Positions 13,601 to 23,048 of a stretch of DNA of 64,000 bases are shown here, piece by piece. This DNA comes from Rhododendron vialii. Taxonomy: Eukaryota > Streptophyta > Magnoliopsida > Ericales > Ericaceae. The notes beneath the pieces were generated by a model, which saw only the letters and a list, made by a program, of their open reading frames with translations, was not told where the DNA came from and searched no databases. Each line of letters starts with the position of its first letter. Positions within the stretch are counted from its first letter, which is position 1. Position numbers and translations under genes: made by a program. The stretch covers positions 36,361,501 through 36,425,500 of the forward strand of contig NC_080567.1 of NCBI RefSeq assembly GCF_030253575.1, read 5' to 3'.

Positions 13601-15856
13601 CTCTTGAGCAGATTTGGTTGCAAACCAGAGTAGTTATGGAAAACCATCAGGGACCTCTTGCTTATCTGAAAGAAATCCTCATGGGCACTACTAGAATGAA
13701 AAGTCTGCAGAGCTTGACACCTAGGATGTGAAGTTCCCATTTTCTTTGCAGTAATGAAGCAAGGAGGAGAAAGCTTCCATGATTAATAGGAATCCAGAAG
13801 AACATCCAGTCAACGAAGCCATACACTTTCATCAGGTCTATCTTAATGGCGCATCTAGGCACCCTATCATCCTAATTAGAAATGTTCTCATAGGTCATAT
13901 GTGGGCCTTCCATTATCTTTCCACAAGTTTCTCTAGTACTGTACTGTTATTTCCATTGGGTATTCATGATATCCTTGGAGTCTAGATTGTCCTTGAAGAT
14001 AAATGCTACGTGCACTGGAATAGAAATGTGGTGTCAAACACGAGAAATATGTTACAACTTGGGTTGCTCCCTTTCAATGCACGGGAACACACAGAATGAG
14101 ATATTATCAATGACTGGAAACTATTTTGTGTTGTGACGAAAATTAATCCAAATTAACCTTTCAGTTACGCAAGAAATGGATGCTTTAACCTTTGCAAGAG
14201 GCAAGAGCCTGAAGAGGAGGATTGGGAGTGACGAACAAGGGTGGGAGAGAGATTAATTCATATCGTTTTCAGCATTTTACCTATCTGTATATTTTTTCAT
14301 TTCTGTGGGACAAAAAGAGGGAGGAAAATTAGGGGAGTGGGAACCAATTCATGATTGGGAGTTATGTGTGAGTCGTGTGAGAAAGGGAGGGGTGCCATGT
14401 AAGAAAGAGAAACTCAACTTTTGATGAGGATTGAGTATTAAGAGTTTGGAGGATTTTGAGAGCTTACTACATTCTTATACAGAATAGTTTGGTTAGATTA
14501 GATTCGGTTATGGGTAAATGCTAAAAATATCCGGTGGTGTTTTTGTAAATTTTTACATGAAGGATATGGGGCATTAGCTTTTTGCGTTACCAAATATTAC
14601 CCAGCAAATTGTACCCTACTTGGAAATTAGGTTGTGCGACAATACTCTGTCCATAAAGGAAGTTGTTATTTTTGCTTGGAAGGAGTTAATGGAAAACAAA
14701 GAACCTGATAAAACAACCACAATCATGTGGGATGATTCTATCAGAAACTTCTAACCTTATTACAACAGTTGTTTTCCTCAAAAATGCTAGAAGGGATCAA
14801 TTACCTGCAAACAAGAAAAGGCTGAAAGGGAACAAACAGAGTGATGCCGGCTGACTTTCCTCTGATGCCCAAGTCAGAAAAGGTGGTGTATATCAAAAAG
14901 TACACTCAAAGGAACTGAGCTACGAATATGATACCACCTTCTACCTTCTAATAGTAGGGGTACTTCCATTTAGGAACTGTTCCGCAGTCATGGGAATCAA
15001 TCCCAATTCCCAAGCCCAATCAGTCCCGAGATCTCAGGCTTAACACCTGCAAACGTTGACCTAGGATAGAGCCCTTCTCGGGGTTCTCTTGGCATGAAAT
15101 CTGTGGTAGTCTTTTCGGTGTTCGTTCTCAGTACTCTGTCGTAATCCCCATCCACTACTGGTTTGCTTATACCTATTAAACAATACCTTGTAGAAGCCAA
15201 ATATGTTAGTTCTTTGCACTAGGTTCATTTTGGTCATGTTCTTGATACATTCAGTTATTTTTCTGATGGTGAAATCTTAAAATGTCATGATTAGATGCCT
15301 AATTTGCTTTCAGAATTTCTGCATGAGTAATGATTGTTTCTCATTTTGGTTCCTTTCTCACAGTTTTTTCTGTGTTACGTGGTTATTTGTCACCATTTGT
15401 CACCATATAGATTATGTGTGTCTATTTCTTAGATATTGTATTTTTCCCTGAATTTGTACCAACTCAATTAATTACTCGCTAAACTCGATTGGAGTTCTCT
15501 AGACAGCTACAATTTTTGATCAACAATTTAATTGTGTTTACCATTCATTGCAGTTCATTCCAACAGATTTTATCAGATTTCATGAGCTTGAACTTCCTAA
15601 AAACCTAATCATCCTTGATGAAGGAGGGAGGAAATTGTCCTCAAATGTTATAAGGTGGAATGATGGCCGGACATGGCTTACTAAAGGGTGGAAAGCATTT
15701 TGCAAGTGGAACAATCTCAAGCGGGAGGACCGGTGCATTTGCGAATTCGTGCACAGAGAGGGCAGCAAGGGAATTTACTTAAAGATGCGCATTCTCCGAG
15801 AAGGTTCGTGGTTGCCAAAAGGAGGGAGCCAACCAGAGATCGGGCCAAGTAGTTAA
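7640..15856 (+). CDS. REM-like protein with two B3 domains (gene B), four exons
   Basis: DNA-binding transcription factor of the plant REM/B3 family, expected in the nucleus. Proposed exons are 7640-7693, 9904-10375, 10489-10616 and 15554-15856. All junctions are GT-AG and in phase, giving 318 residues. Exon 1 encodes MGLSFFKVFMPSNSSERL, the usual FFKV start of a B3 domain. It joins LIPLDFVAQ...LRNCHGKLWPVKVTKAG...FSDGWPKFVEDSSLELGEFLVF (B3-1, about residues 5-100). An almost pure Glu/Asp run follows at about residues 112-151. B3-2 (about 199-302) runs from SRPKNPYFVTKLRQKRRTEL across intron 3 into FIPTDFIRFHELELP and ends WLTKGWKAFCKWNNLKRED. Intron 1 (2.2 kb) holds an LTR fossil; intron 3 (4.9 kb) holds a LINE with nested insertions. 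The coding frame is unbroken, unlike tandem neighbour gene A. Target genes are unknown. Confidence 0.85.
7926..9575 (-). mobile_element. LTR retrotransposon fossil, Ty3/Gypsy-like gag, in B3 gene B intron 1
   Basis: Minus-strand element. The same roughly 110-bp sequence (GTAGGACAATAAGG..., with TTTCCACAGGGTAACAAAGAG) occurs at 7926-8040 and 9461-9572, as expected for LTR ends. Just inside the right copy lies a primer-binding site complementary to initiator tRNA-Met, TGGTATCAGAG on minus (9444-9454). Next, reading minus, comes a gag-like region (9440-9120) with NLVGLAQRWYG and LQEKYMSPNYQ, then unassigned coding-like sequence to about 8460. No pol region was recognised. The left LTR may extend to about 8440; the right one looks truncated. 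The element is broken and old; LTR divergence appears to be well over 10 percent by eye. Confidence 0.75.
10183..10302 (+). repeat. Coding GAG/GAT/GAC trinucleotide tract (acidic run)
   Basis: Perfect GAG codons grade into alternating GAG-GAT and GAG-GAC codons and back to GAG. They encode about 40 consecutive Glu/Asp residues between the two B3 domains of gene B. All repeat units are in frame, so length changes would alter only the acidic linker. The opposite strand shows false poly-Ser and poly-Leu frames. Confidence 0.95.
11253..12403. mobile_element. Non-autonomous hAT element with 8-bp target duplication
   Basis: 1151 bp with terminal inverted repeats CAGGGCCGGCCCAAGG on the left and the matching ...TTGGGCCGGCCCTG on the right; a second inverted block, TGCCCAAGGCC, lies just inside. 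Flanks are AGCCTGTC (11245-11252) and AGTCTGTC (12404-12411), an 8-bp duplication with one mismatch, as expected for hAT. There is no transposase-like frame. It lies inside the LINE, so it inserted later. Confidence 0.9.
11438..11582. repeat. Tandem repeat inside the hAT element
   Basis: Three copies of a unit of about 50-70 bp starting CTAAGCACCACCAG(C/T)CA and including CTCTGCATTTAACA and ACATATGTACAATTACCAAT. The copies differ by an indel of about 15 bp and a few substitutions. Confined to the hAT element. Confidence 0.85.
13079..13469. mobile_element. Possible solo LTR inserted in the LINE
   Basis: Interrupts the LINE reverse transcriptase between its LPVKYLGVPLI and KFLSYGG blocks. It begins TGTTAC, has a TATA-like CTCTATAAAAGGAGG near 13308 and, downstream, a T/C-rich leader-like stretch. 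This layout suits an LTR of the Copia kind. I could not fix both ends or a target duplication, so the call is tentative. Broken or solo only; no internal region. Confidence 0.45.
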
Positions 15857-16185
15857 GAAACATTTAAGGTAACAGCTAAACAACGGGCTATTTGGTATCA
15901 GGAGATCAGCTGTAAATCTACAAATCCGTAGGTTGTGGAACATTTCTTGTAACATTCTCCGTTAGGAAAATGATGTTTTGATTGGGTGTTGTTGGGCTAG
16001 TGGGTTATAGGGAGTTGGGGTCTTGGTTGGTTGTTCTTCTAGCTACTGCTAGTAGGTTCTGTTGGGTTTGTTTAGCTTTGGGCTAGTTTGTGCTTTGGCT
16101 TTGCTTGTATTCGGTTTTCAGGGGTATGCCCCGGTGTGTTGTTACCCTGCTTTTGTTCTACAAAATATTTACCTTACCCACCCAA

Positions 16186-16258
16186 CCCCCAGCCCCCGCC
16201 ACCCACACACCCTCCCCCCCCCCCCACACACACACACAAAAAAAAAAAAAAAGGGGGG
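16186..16258. repeat. Serial homopolymer/microsatellite tract
   Basis: C-rich sequence passes to a C11 run, then (AC)n, then A14-15, then G6. It follows sequence resembling the 3' end of plant retroposons (GGGGTATGCCCCGGTG at about 16121), so the A run may be a retroposon tail. No target duplication found. Confidence 0.7.
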
Positions 16259-16797
16259 CTAGTTGGTTTATGTGATCTCTGATCATGGATACTTCTTGTA
16301 GTATGAGTTTGGAATGGGATTTCATTAGATGGGTTTCCTATGCGTCTATTGTTTGTCTCTTATGGTTTGAGGGCACTAATGTTGATTACGGAGCACTTTC
16401 GAATGGGCTTCTTTGTTTGGATTGCAGATTTAGAGAATCATTTATAGCGAGAAAGGAAAAGATAAAAGCATAATAGCTGAAAAATTATTTTCATAGTTTC
16501 TCCATCAATTTTCCCTTGTATCTCTTTGCAAATCCATGATTCGAAAATGGGGAGAATTAGGGCTAGTCCTAGGGCACGGAATTTGGTCTCTATAGTACAT
16601 CAAGTGCACTAAGAGGTTATATAAAGTGTGTTTTATTAGGTGGTTACTTCAAGACGTCATCATCACAATCTAAAGTGCTCATTTCTCGGAGTTCATTTAG
16701 TACTTTATTTGCATAAAAGTCAAGTTAGTGGGACATTTACTCGCATGATTGAGAATTTGAGATAGATTTTCCTTTACAACGTGTGCTGTGAATCATA

Positions 16798-17018
16798 CTC
16801 CATCCGTCTCTATTTAAATGACCAATATTCTATTTTTGGTTGTTTTATAATAAGTGTCCATTTTAAAAAGTTAATGGGTAAAATGGAGATAAAAGTTGAT
16901 GTGAAAAATATAAAAGTTGAGAGAAAAGTTAATGGGGAAAGGATAAAGTAGAGATAAAAGTTGACTCTTAAAACTACGTATTTTTCAAACTGGGACATTT
17001 AAAAAGGGACGGGGGGAG
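16798..17018. mobile_element. Stowaway-type MITE (Tc1/mariner)
   Basis: 221 bp with inverted ends CTCCATCCGTCTCTATTTAAATG and CATTTAAAAAGGGACGGGGGGAG, flanked on both sides by TA (796-797 and 17019-17020 of their kilobases). The CTCC(A/C)TCCGTC start and TA target are diagnostic. No coding capacity. Confidence 0.92.
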
Positions 17019-17770
17019 TATAATTACCTATTGTGGAAAAGATATTAGAGGTGAATATAGGTAAATGGTCGATTGTTGGATTGAGAGACCAAGAAATGAA
17101 CATTTAATCCTTCTTAATATCAATCCAGAAAACCAAATACTATCTCAGTTCTTCTACCCTGCTTTGTAAGCCTCCTTTTTTTTTCTTTTTTTCTTTTTTA
17201 TAAAAAAAACAGCCTTTCAATTCGTAATTCTTCAATATATGGGCCTAGCCGCCTCAACGCAGAAGAGAAAGCCCAGACAAAGTGCCTCAATGGGCTGAAT
17301 TCCTTCAATGGGCCAAAAGCCGGAGTAGTAACGCTTTCGGTGAAAGCGTGTTCTGTAGTTGCGCTTGTTCCGTTTTATTATTCTCTCTTTCTTTTCACGT
17401 TTTGGACCATTGATCCTAACTGCATGCCATACTCTTGGTTTTTTCAACTTGCTTGAAAATCACAAACCAACAATTTTTAGGTTTGCCATGAAACATATTT
17501 TCCGTACTTAAAATCACATGTCATAAAAGGAACAAAAAATAGTTAAAAGACACATGTCCGTGAAGAGGATTAGAAAAATTGTTGAATTGGTGATCCATTA
17601 TAATCTTCATCAAATTTGACACCCAAAAAAATGAGGGGAAGATGCAACACAGCGGCCCCAAAGTTGTCATTTAAGGAGACGTCAACTTGAGATTTAATTG
17701 GTTGTTAATCACAATTGTAATAGAGTAGCTCATTTGGTAGCTAAGCATTCCATTCCGAGTAATGCTACAG

Positions 17771-18125
17771 GTCCAGACGAAATCCGTAGGAAGATCATAC
17801 CGACAGCCGTACCGGGCTGTCTCCGGCCACCGGACGGCCGATCTGAGCGTTCCAAAAAATTCTAAAAAAAAACCCAGGGGGCCCACGCGGGAATCAACGG
17901 CATCCGATGTGTGTAGGATGGTTGATCTATACATATATACACGTATATACATGAAAAATAGGGTGTTTAGATCAAGCACCTTACACACATCGGATGTCTT
18001 TGATTCCTGCGAAGGCCTTCTCGGTTTTTTTTTTTAGAATTTTTAGACGGCTCGGATCGGCTGTCCGGTGGCTAGAGATAGCCCGGCGCAGCCGTTGGTA
18101 TGATTTCCCTGCGATTTGGTGGGTA
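17771..18125. mobile_element. Snapback MITE, copy 1 of a long-inverted-repeat family
   Basis: Two arms of about 150 bp are inverted copies: the left has CATACCGACAGCCGTACCGGGCTGTCTCCGGCCACCGGACGGCCGAT, the right reads back as ATCGG-CTGTCCGGTGGC...CAGCCGTTGGTATGATTTCC. Inner arms carry CATCCGATGTGTGTAGG and its complement. The second copy at 38119-38434 shares all these blocks. The ends are less clear here than in copy 2. Confidence 0.8.
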
Positions 18126-18590
18126 ACTATATCTTCTTCGATTCCCTATTAGATGTTATGAAGCAGAGCCGGAGGGAGGATGTTCAATCATGATTGTCCG
18201 ACCTAGCTCTGGTTGATCTTAGAGCCTCTAGCCCCTCTACTTTTACAGAATAAAATCATCCTCTCTTTTTGGGTAAAAAAACTCCGGAGATTTACTTGGT
18301 TGTTAATTTAAGAGCTTGAAATTAATCAAAGTGCGTCCAGGCTTTACTGAATTCAAAATTAAAAAAAAAAACTAAAACTCGATAGATAAAGTAACTCCCA
18401 TATCCCATGTCATGAGAGCTAAAATATTGCAAATCCTTGACACATCTGATCCTACTATCTAGACACAAAAAAGGTTCGGATACAACTTAGTCCTATTTAC
18501 ATAGACTGGTAGAAACATTCCAAGTGCTCTCTAGATGCCTTGCAGTGCAACATGATAAGCTTTGCATTCAAAAACTCACACTACACTATC

Positions 18591-19463
18591 TCATGCACTC
18601 GGTTGCTTGAATCCAGTAATAGCAACAGATATATTTGCACCTGTGCTGTGAAGTTGTTCATAAACAGCAGACTCCCCCCTTGGCCTAAAATGCATAGCGT
18701 GCTTCAAGGAAATACACGAGGCAATAATCATAATTCCAGCAAGTATCCAACTGAATTGCATGTTGGCTAGGGCCATCGCCCTTGCTCCAGCCTCGTGCGT
18801 CAGACACGTGACTGCTCCATGCATATTCTCATAATCCGCAACACATCCTTGTGGAACAAACTTTGGAATCCATAACATAAAACCCATGTTGAGAAACCAA
18901 CACCCTTGGAAAACAACAGAAATCCCCAAACAAAGAGCCACGGGGAAGCTGGAAGGGAAACTAGTTGAAGAGAGAGAAGAAATGAGAGAGACCAACACTA
19001 TGAGCTGCAAAAGCCAATGGTAATGGCCTTCTAGTCCGACGTGGTCTGCTGAGTGATAATGGAGTAGGAAAAGCTCTTGACCGAAAACAGAGGAAGCGAG
19101 GACTCCAGAGACCCCAGATGTCGTCCCCGATGAATGAGTTAACTCCGCACAAAGGGTAAACCCAGAAAATATGGCTAGGTGGAGGAACATTGTCGCATGC
19201 TCGAAATTGTCGAGCTTGAAGGAGAAGTGGAGGAAAGGGTAGTCCATGACCTGCATGAAGATGGCAAAGATGGAGAAAGACAAGATGGAAAGGAGTTCGA
19301 AGTGTTTTAGTGCGAAAAGGGGGCTCTTAAACGGATACCAGAAACTGAAAACAAATTTGGCAGAGCCTTTGAGATAGTAGTCGTTGACTGTGTTCACCGT
19401 GTGCCACATACCAATAAGAACAAGGGCCAAACCAGGTACTATATGCCCCACAAATGTGCCCAT
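18591..19463 (-). CDS. TMEM45/DUF716-family multi-pass membrane protein
   Basis: Intronless, 290 residues. Family known from plants (DUF716) and animals (TMEM45); molecular role unclear, some plant members linked to stress or virus response. I start at the ATG giving MGTFVGHIVPGLALVLIGMW, the standard family N-terminus; the frame extends upstream only through non-ATG codons. About seven hydrophobic segments can be seen (near residues 8-22, 55-72, 90-108, 115-135, 150-165, 175-200 and 245-265). The family signature HYHSADHVGLEGHYHWLLQL lies at residues 135-154. The tail is short and polar with no retention motif. Length fits the family. No operon-like neighbour; the nearest gene is over 2.7 kb away. 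It looks functional. Confidence 0.9.
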   Translation of the reverse strand: MGTFVGHIVPGLALVLIGMWHTVNTVNDYYLKGSAKFVFSFWYPFKSPLFALKHFELLSILSFSIFAIFMQVMDYPFLHFSFKLDNFEHATMFLHLAIFSGFTLCAELTHSSGTTSGVSGVLASSVFGQELFLLHYHSADHVGLEGHYHWLLQLIVLVSLISSLSSTSFPSSFPVALCLGISVVFQGCWFLNMGFMLWIPKFVPQGCVADYENMHGAVTCLTHEAGARAMALANMQFSWILAGIMIIASCISLKHAMHFRPRGESAVYEQLHSTGANISVAITGFKQPSA

Positions 19464-21360
19464 GAGAGAAGCTTCAGTTTTTGTAGTCCAAAGTATGTTT
19501 CTGTTGCAGCTCACGCAAAGCTTAAATGCATCCAAAAAGCTAGATGGGTATCAAATCAAATGGGTTAGTGCAAAGTGCAAACGTTTCCACAAGAAAAATT
19601 GGGAAAAGAAAAGGCACCCATCCATGCATCATGCATGACCACTCAGTATTATTTCCGGTAAATGGGACATCAGAAAAAAGGAAAGCACCCGGGTGAAAGG
19701 CACCTAGGTGAACCTAGAAGGCTGCTAACTTCTAACCCATAGCATATGGAGACTGCTTATCTATTGCTCCTCCCAAACCACGATCCAAGAGGGAACTTTC
19801 TGCATTAGATACAGCCTTCTTCTATGATGTTAATGTCCCTAAGATCAATTGCCAAAGATCTACGTGTTAGATAGCTTGATATACATTCTTGAGCCCATTT
19901 TCTAACAGCTTAAGCTTTCTGGACTACTGGCGGCAACTTAACACTACGATGTTAGGAGATTACTATGGTTGATTGCCTATTGAAGTACAAGTGCCAAAAG
20001 TGCTAGTATGTGAGGCAAACAGTCCCTATCTCTTCAAGCTAAAGTTAATGGCAGATGAGGAAGGACATGCTTGTTATGATCCCATTAGCTTAGTGGAACA
20101 TTGACATGTCTCCAATATATGTAAGTGTAGCCAATACAATGATCCCACCTTGTTCAAGAAAAACAAATCTCCTTTGGACTGGTGTTCATGTAACAAAAGT
20201 TATAGTAATCGGTTAAAGTTACAAGATTCCAGGTATATTACCCAATTGGGTAGTGGGGTACGCAATTGTTACTATGACTAATATATAAAAATTAGAAAGT
20301 TCTAGACCCAGGAAGTTGTAGTAGTATGTTGTCTGAAAAATGTCATAGATCAGCGAAATAGTTGCAAATGGGTAAATAAAAAGAGTGGTGCAATGGAGGT
20401 TCGATAAGCAGAGAATCATACATTCACCTGACCTGATGTCCCTTTTCAGAATTAGAGGATATGCTCAGGTAGAGGACATCCACCACCACAACAATTTTTC
20501 TCAGCAATGCATCGAAAGTACCTCTCAAGCATGACCCAGTTCTAGGTTCAATGCTAAGACACCACCTGCGTTAGCTGACGTTGCCAACAGCTAGGGGTAA
20601 CCGTGGCTCAACCCCTGCGAATCGTACAAGCATCGGTCCAAATACACAAACTTCACACAAACCCAACTGCTTATTAGAGCCCATGAGAAGACGAGAGAGG
20701 CAGTATGTTTTCACCAGCACCTTTTCTTTCTAGTTAATGAATATAGTCGCTCAGAGAGAATATCCGTGATCTATACGTCAAACATGAAATCAAGCAAGCT
20801 CATGAATCGGTCACCCAGCTATCTAACATCACTCTTAAGCTACTGACGGACCACGATGAATGGACTGAACCAGAAGCAATGCAGTTCCTCAAAATTCTAC
20901 TTTATTAGGTTAAATTAACACATAGAAAGATGAATCATGAATGAAATCAAAGACTTCAAGCTACTGCTGGGTTGCATAACACTGTGAAAAGCAGCGCATA
21001 AGGTGACATTCTTAGTATCTCCACTATGAGTGTAATGAAATCTTATGCTCCCGTATTTTCCCATCAAGAAACTGACTAAGCACATTCATTGTCGTTGATA
21101 TTAGGTTCGTTTTGTAACAAATACCCATCACTGCTTGAATGAATACAAGCCAACAGAATGGGCCTAAATTTTAAGTCCGAGAGAACCGACTCAAACTAAA
21201 TACATTAGGAAATATTCTTTCATTCTTTGTAAACAATTAACCTACACGTTTCAAATAGGAAAATCCAGTGCTCTAGTATTTCAGCTCTAGGAATTCACAA
21301 CTGAAATTGCCTCATAAAAAGATACTCGAGTCATGCAATATGAAAGTAAATTGATCTACA
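19464..21360. other. Intergenic, upstream of the TMEM45-like gene
   Basis: I see no gene, transposon end or strong repeat here. A short motif, GCACCCGGGTGAAAGGCACCTAGGTG, at about 19686-19711 is self-similar. The tandem copies of the DPH3 3' end begin near 21361. Confidence 0.5.
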
Positions 21361-22480
21361 ATGGGCAACGATAACCTAAAGAACACCTTGATTCAATATA
21401 AACGGCATTTATTCTCTGCAAATAACAACACCTTGAATTCCACGCAATTTTCATGTCGGTAGCAGAAATGTTTTACATGTCTAAACTCTCCAAACCAAAA
21501 CTAAACACTACACAAGACCAAAATTTCATCAAGACAACGCCTAAAGCAACGGAGTTTCTATAAATTACTCCGAAACAAACCATCGAACTCTTTTTCCATA
21601 ATATGTGTTGAGTTAGTTATTCTCTGCAATAGTCCATGACAAATAATCCTCAAAACACAATGATTCAATACGATGATAACAATCAGCAATTATTCTCTGA
21701 AAAAAAACAATATAGCTTAAATTCCAAAAAATTATTCTGCCGGTACGTTTCGCAAACCAAACCGAACAGACCACAAGAACAAAACTTAATCAAGACAACC
21801 CTAAAGCTCCAAAACAAAACCATCGTAACTCTTCTACATCACGTATCGAGTTAATTACAACCCGGTCTTTCAAGCAACCACGATGAACTGTTCATTGGGG
21901 CCTCGAGATTCTTCTTTGTCAAAGAATTGCAGGTGAAATTGTCGAGATTGTAAATGCATAGTTGCTATGAATTACCACTTCTCAAAAAAAAAAAAAATAG
22001 TTGCTATGAATTATTCCAAAACAAACCTTTGAACTTTTCTTCCCTAACACCCATTGAGTTAGTTATTGACCGCAATAGGCAATGACAAAGAAGCCAAAAA
22101 AAAACACATTCATTCACTCCGATCAGCAATTTTTCTCTGAAAAACAACAGCATTGCTAAAATTCTAGGCAATTACTCTGTCAGCACCAAATCTGCGTGAC
22201 ACCTCTAAAACCCTCCAAACCAAACCTAAACTGCACACAAGAGCAAAACTTCGTCAAGATGAACATTAAAGCAACAGACTTTCCTGTAAATTACTTCAAA
22301 CCAAACCATTGTAACTCTTTGACGTTAATTATTGAGCTAATTACGACCTGGTTTTCTAAACTGACGGTGACAGGCTGTTGCTTTGGGGCCCTAGATTCTT
22401 CTTCTTTGATGAATTGCCCGACGAAAACCTCGAGATTGTAAAATGACAGTGATGTAAAGAACGCAATAGGCAATGATAAA
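21361..22480 (-). repeat. Tandem array of partial copies of the DPH3 3' end
   Basis: At least three imperfect copies of the DPH3 terminus and 3' flank lie downstream of the gene, in the same orientation: about 21361-21633, 21634-22079 and 22080-22470. Each repeats a core of GAACAAAA(C/T)TT...AAG(A/G)CAA and AAACAAACC(A/T)T(C/T)GTAACTCTT found in the native 3' flank (22560-22720). Copies two and three also include the coding tail, seen as GATTCTTC...GAATTG...GAGATTGTAAA. In the third copy the tail still reads FYNLEVFVGQ...APKQQPV, against IYNLEDFLGD...PPKQHPV in the gene. No copy contains the cysteine part, so none can make a working protein. Divergence between copies is roughly 20 percent by eye, so the array is not recent. 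Confidence 0.85.
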
Positions 22481-22739
22481 GATCGCAAAACGATCGATGA
22501 TTCAATAGATCTCAAATAATTCTCTGAAAAGCAACACAACACAGCTTAAATTTCACGCAATAAATACGCAAGTACCAGAAATGTTTTCAAACCCTCCAAA
22601 CCAAACCTAACCCTAACAAAAGAACAAAATTTCGTTAAGGCAAACCCTAAAGCTACAGACTTTTCCTGTAAATTACTTTGAAACAAACCTTCGTAACTCT
22701 TCTATATAACGTATCCGAATCAATTATGACCTGGCTTTT

Positions 22740-22991
22740 TCACGCGACGGCGACGGGATGTTGCTTGGGGGGCTCTAGATTCTTCTGCTTTGATGAATCG
22801 CCGAGGAAATCCTCGAGATTGTAAATGACGGTGATGTAGAGGGAACAGCTAGGGCACCGAGCGATTTCCTCGCCGATTTTGAGATCGTCCTTGGTGATCT
22901 GGAACAAGTCTCCGCATGGGCACGGGTAGGTGAAGGCCTGGAGCTCCTCGTTCCACTCCATGTCTTCGATCTCCACGTCGTCGTACGACAT
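22740..22991 (-). CDS. DPH3: Diphthamide biosynthesis protein 3 (CSL zinc finger, KTI11 type)
   Basis: 83 residues, single coding exon. DPH3/KTI11 is a small iron- or zinc-binding electron carrier. It partners DPH1-DPH2 in the first step of diphthamide formation on eEF2, and in yeast also serves Elongator-dependent tRNA wobble modification. The start is MSYDDVEIEDMEW, the conserved N-terminus. The CSL motif is complete: Cys24, Cys26, Cys46 and Cys49 (YPCPCGDLFQI and ARCPSCSL). The C-terminal tail (NLEDFLGDSSKQ...) is hydrophilic. An open extension upstream starts only with TTG and is ignored. Length matches the family (about 80 residues). Decayed copies of its 3' end form an array just downstream. 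Expected in cytosol and nucleus. Confidence 0.95.
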   Translation of the reverse strand: MSYDDVEIEDMEWNEELQAFTYPCPCGDLFQITKDDLKIGEEIARCPSCSLYITVIYNLEDFLGDSSKQKNLEPPKQHPVAVA

Positions 22992-23048
22992 CGTATCCTC
23001 CTTCTCTGTTCTTCTTCCTCCCGGAAAGCTCGCGCTTTTTCCGGTCAA

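Larger units (their letters stand above)
10629..13872 (-). mobile_element. 5'-truncated L1-type LINE in B3 gene B intron 3, with nested insertions
   Basis: Three minus-strand pieces belong to one element: 13872-13470, 13078-12404 and 11252-10629. Reading minus, the order is reverse transcriptase PRCAIKIDLMKVYGFVDW (about 13860), then LQPNLLKSSIFF and LPVKYLGVPLI (13620-13490). Next come KFLSYGGRVQLIQSVL (about 13055), PKNEGGLGFRSLKKWNKA (12869 onwards) and a zinc-finger-like tail with ETLPQM...FYCSFSAEVWKAM (11260-11110). A poly(A) follows, seen on plus as T13 at 10629-10641. This is the normal order of an L1 ORF2. It lacks the endonuclease and N-terminal RT, so it is 5'-truncated. It has several frame breaks and cannot be active. 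Confidence 0.85.
15857..18590. other. Intergenic, between B3 gene B and the TMEM45-like gene
   Basis: No gene recognised. It holds the 3' flank of gene B, a retroposon-like tail with a mixed homopolymer tract (16186-16258), a Stowaway MITE (16798-17018) and a large snapback element (17771-18125). A short hairpin, AACGCTTTC-GGT-GAAAGCGTGTT, sits at 17331-17353. About 16285-16473 is open on plus but matches nothing I know. Confidence 0.5.

Noticed and set aside
14997-15200. 67-residue minus frame with TEKTTTDFMPREPREGLYPRS
   Set aside because: Composition looks coding-like, but I cannot tie it to a family, a start or a neighbour; possibly a transposon scrap in intron 3.
16062-16282. Pro/His-rich plus frames
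   Set aside because: They run through a C/AC/A homopolymer tract.
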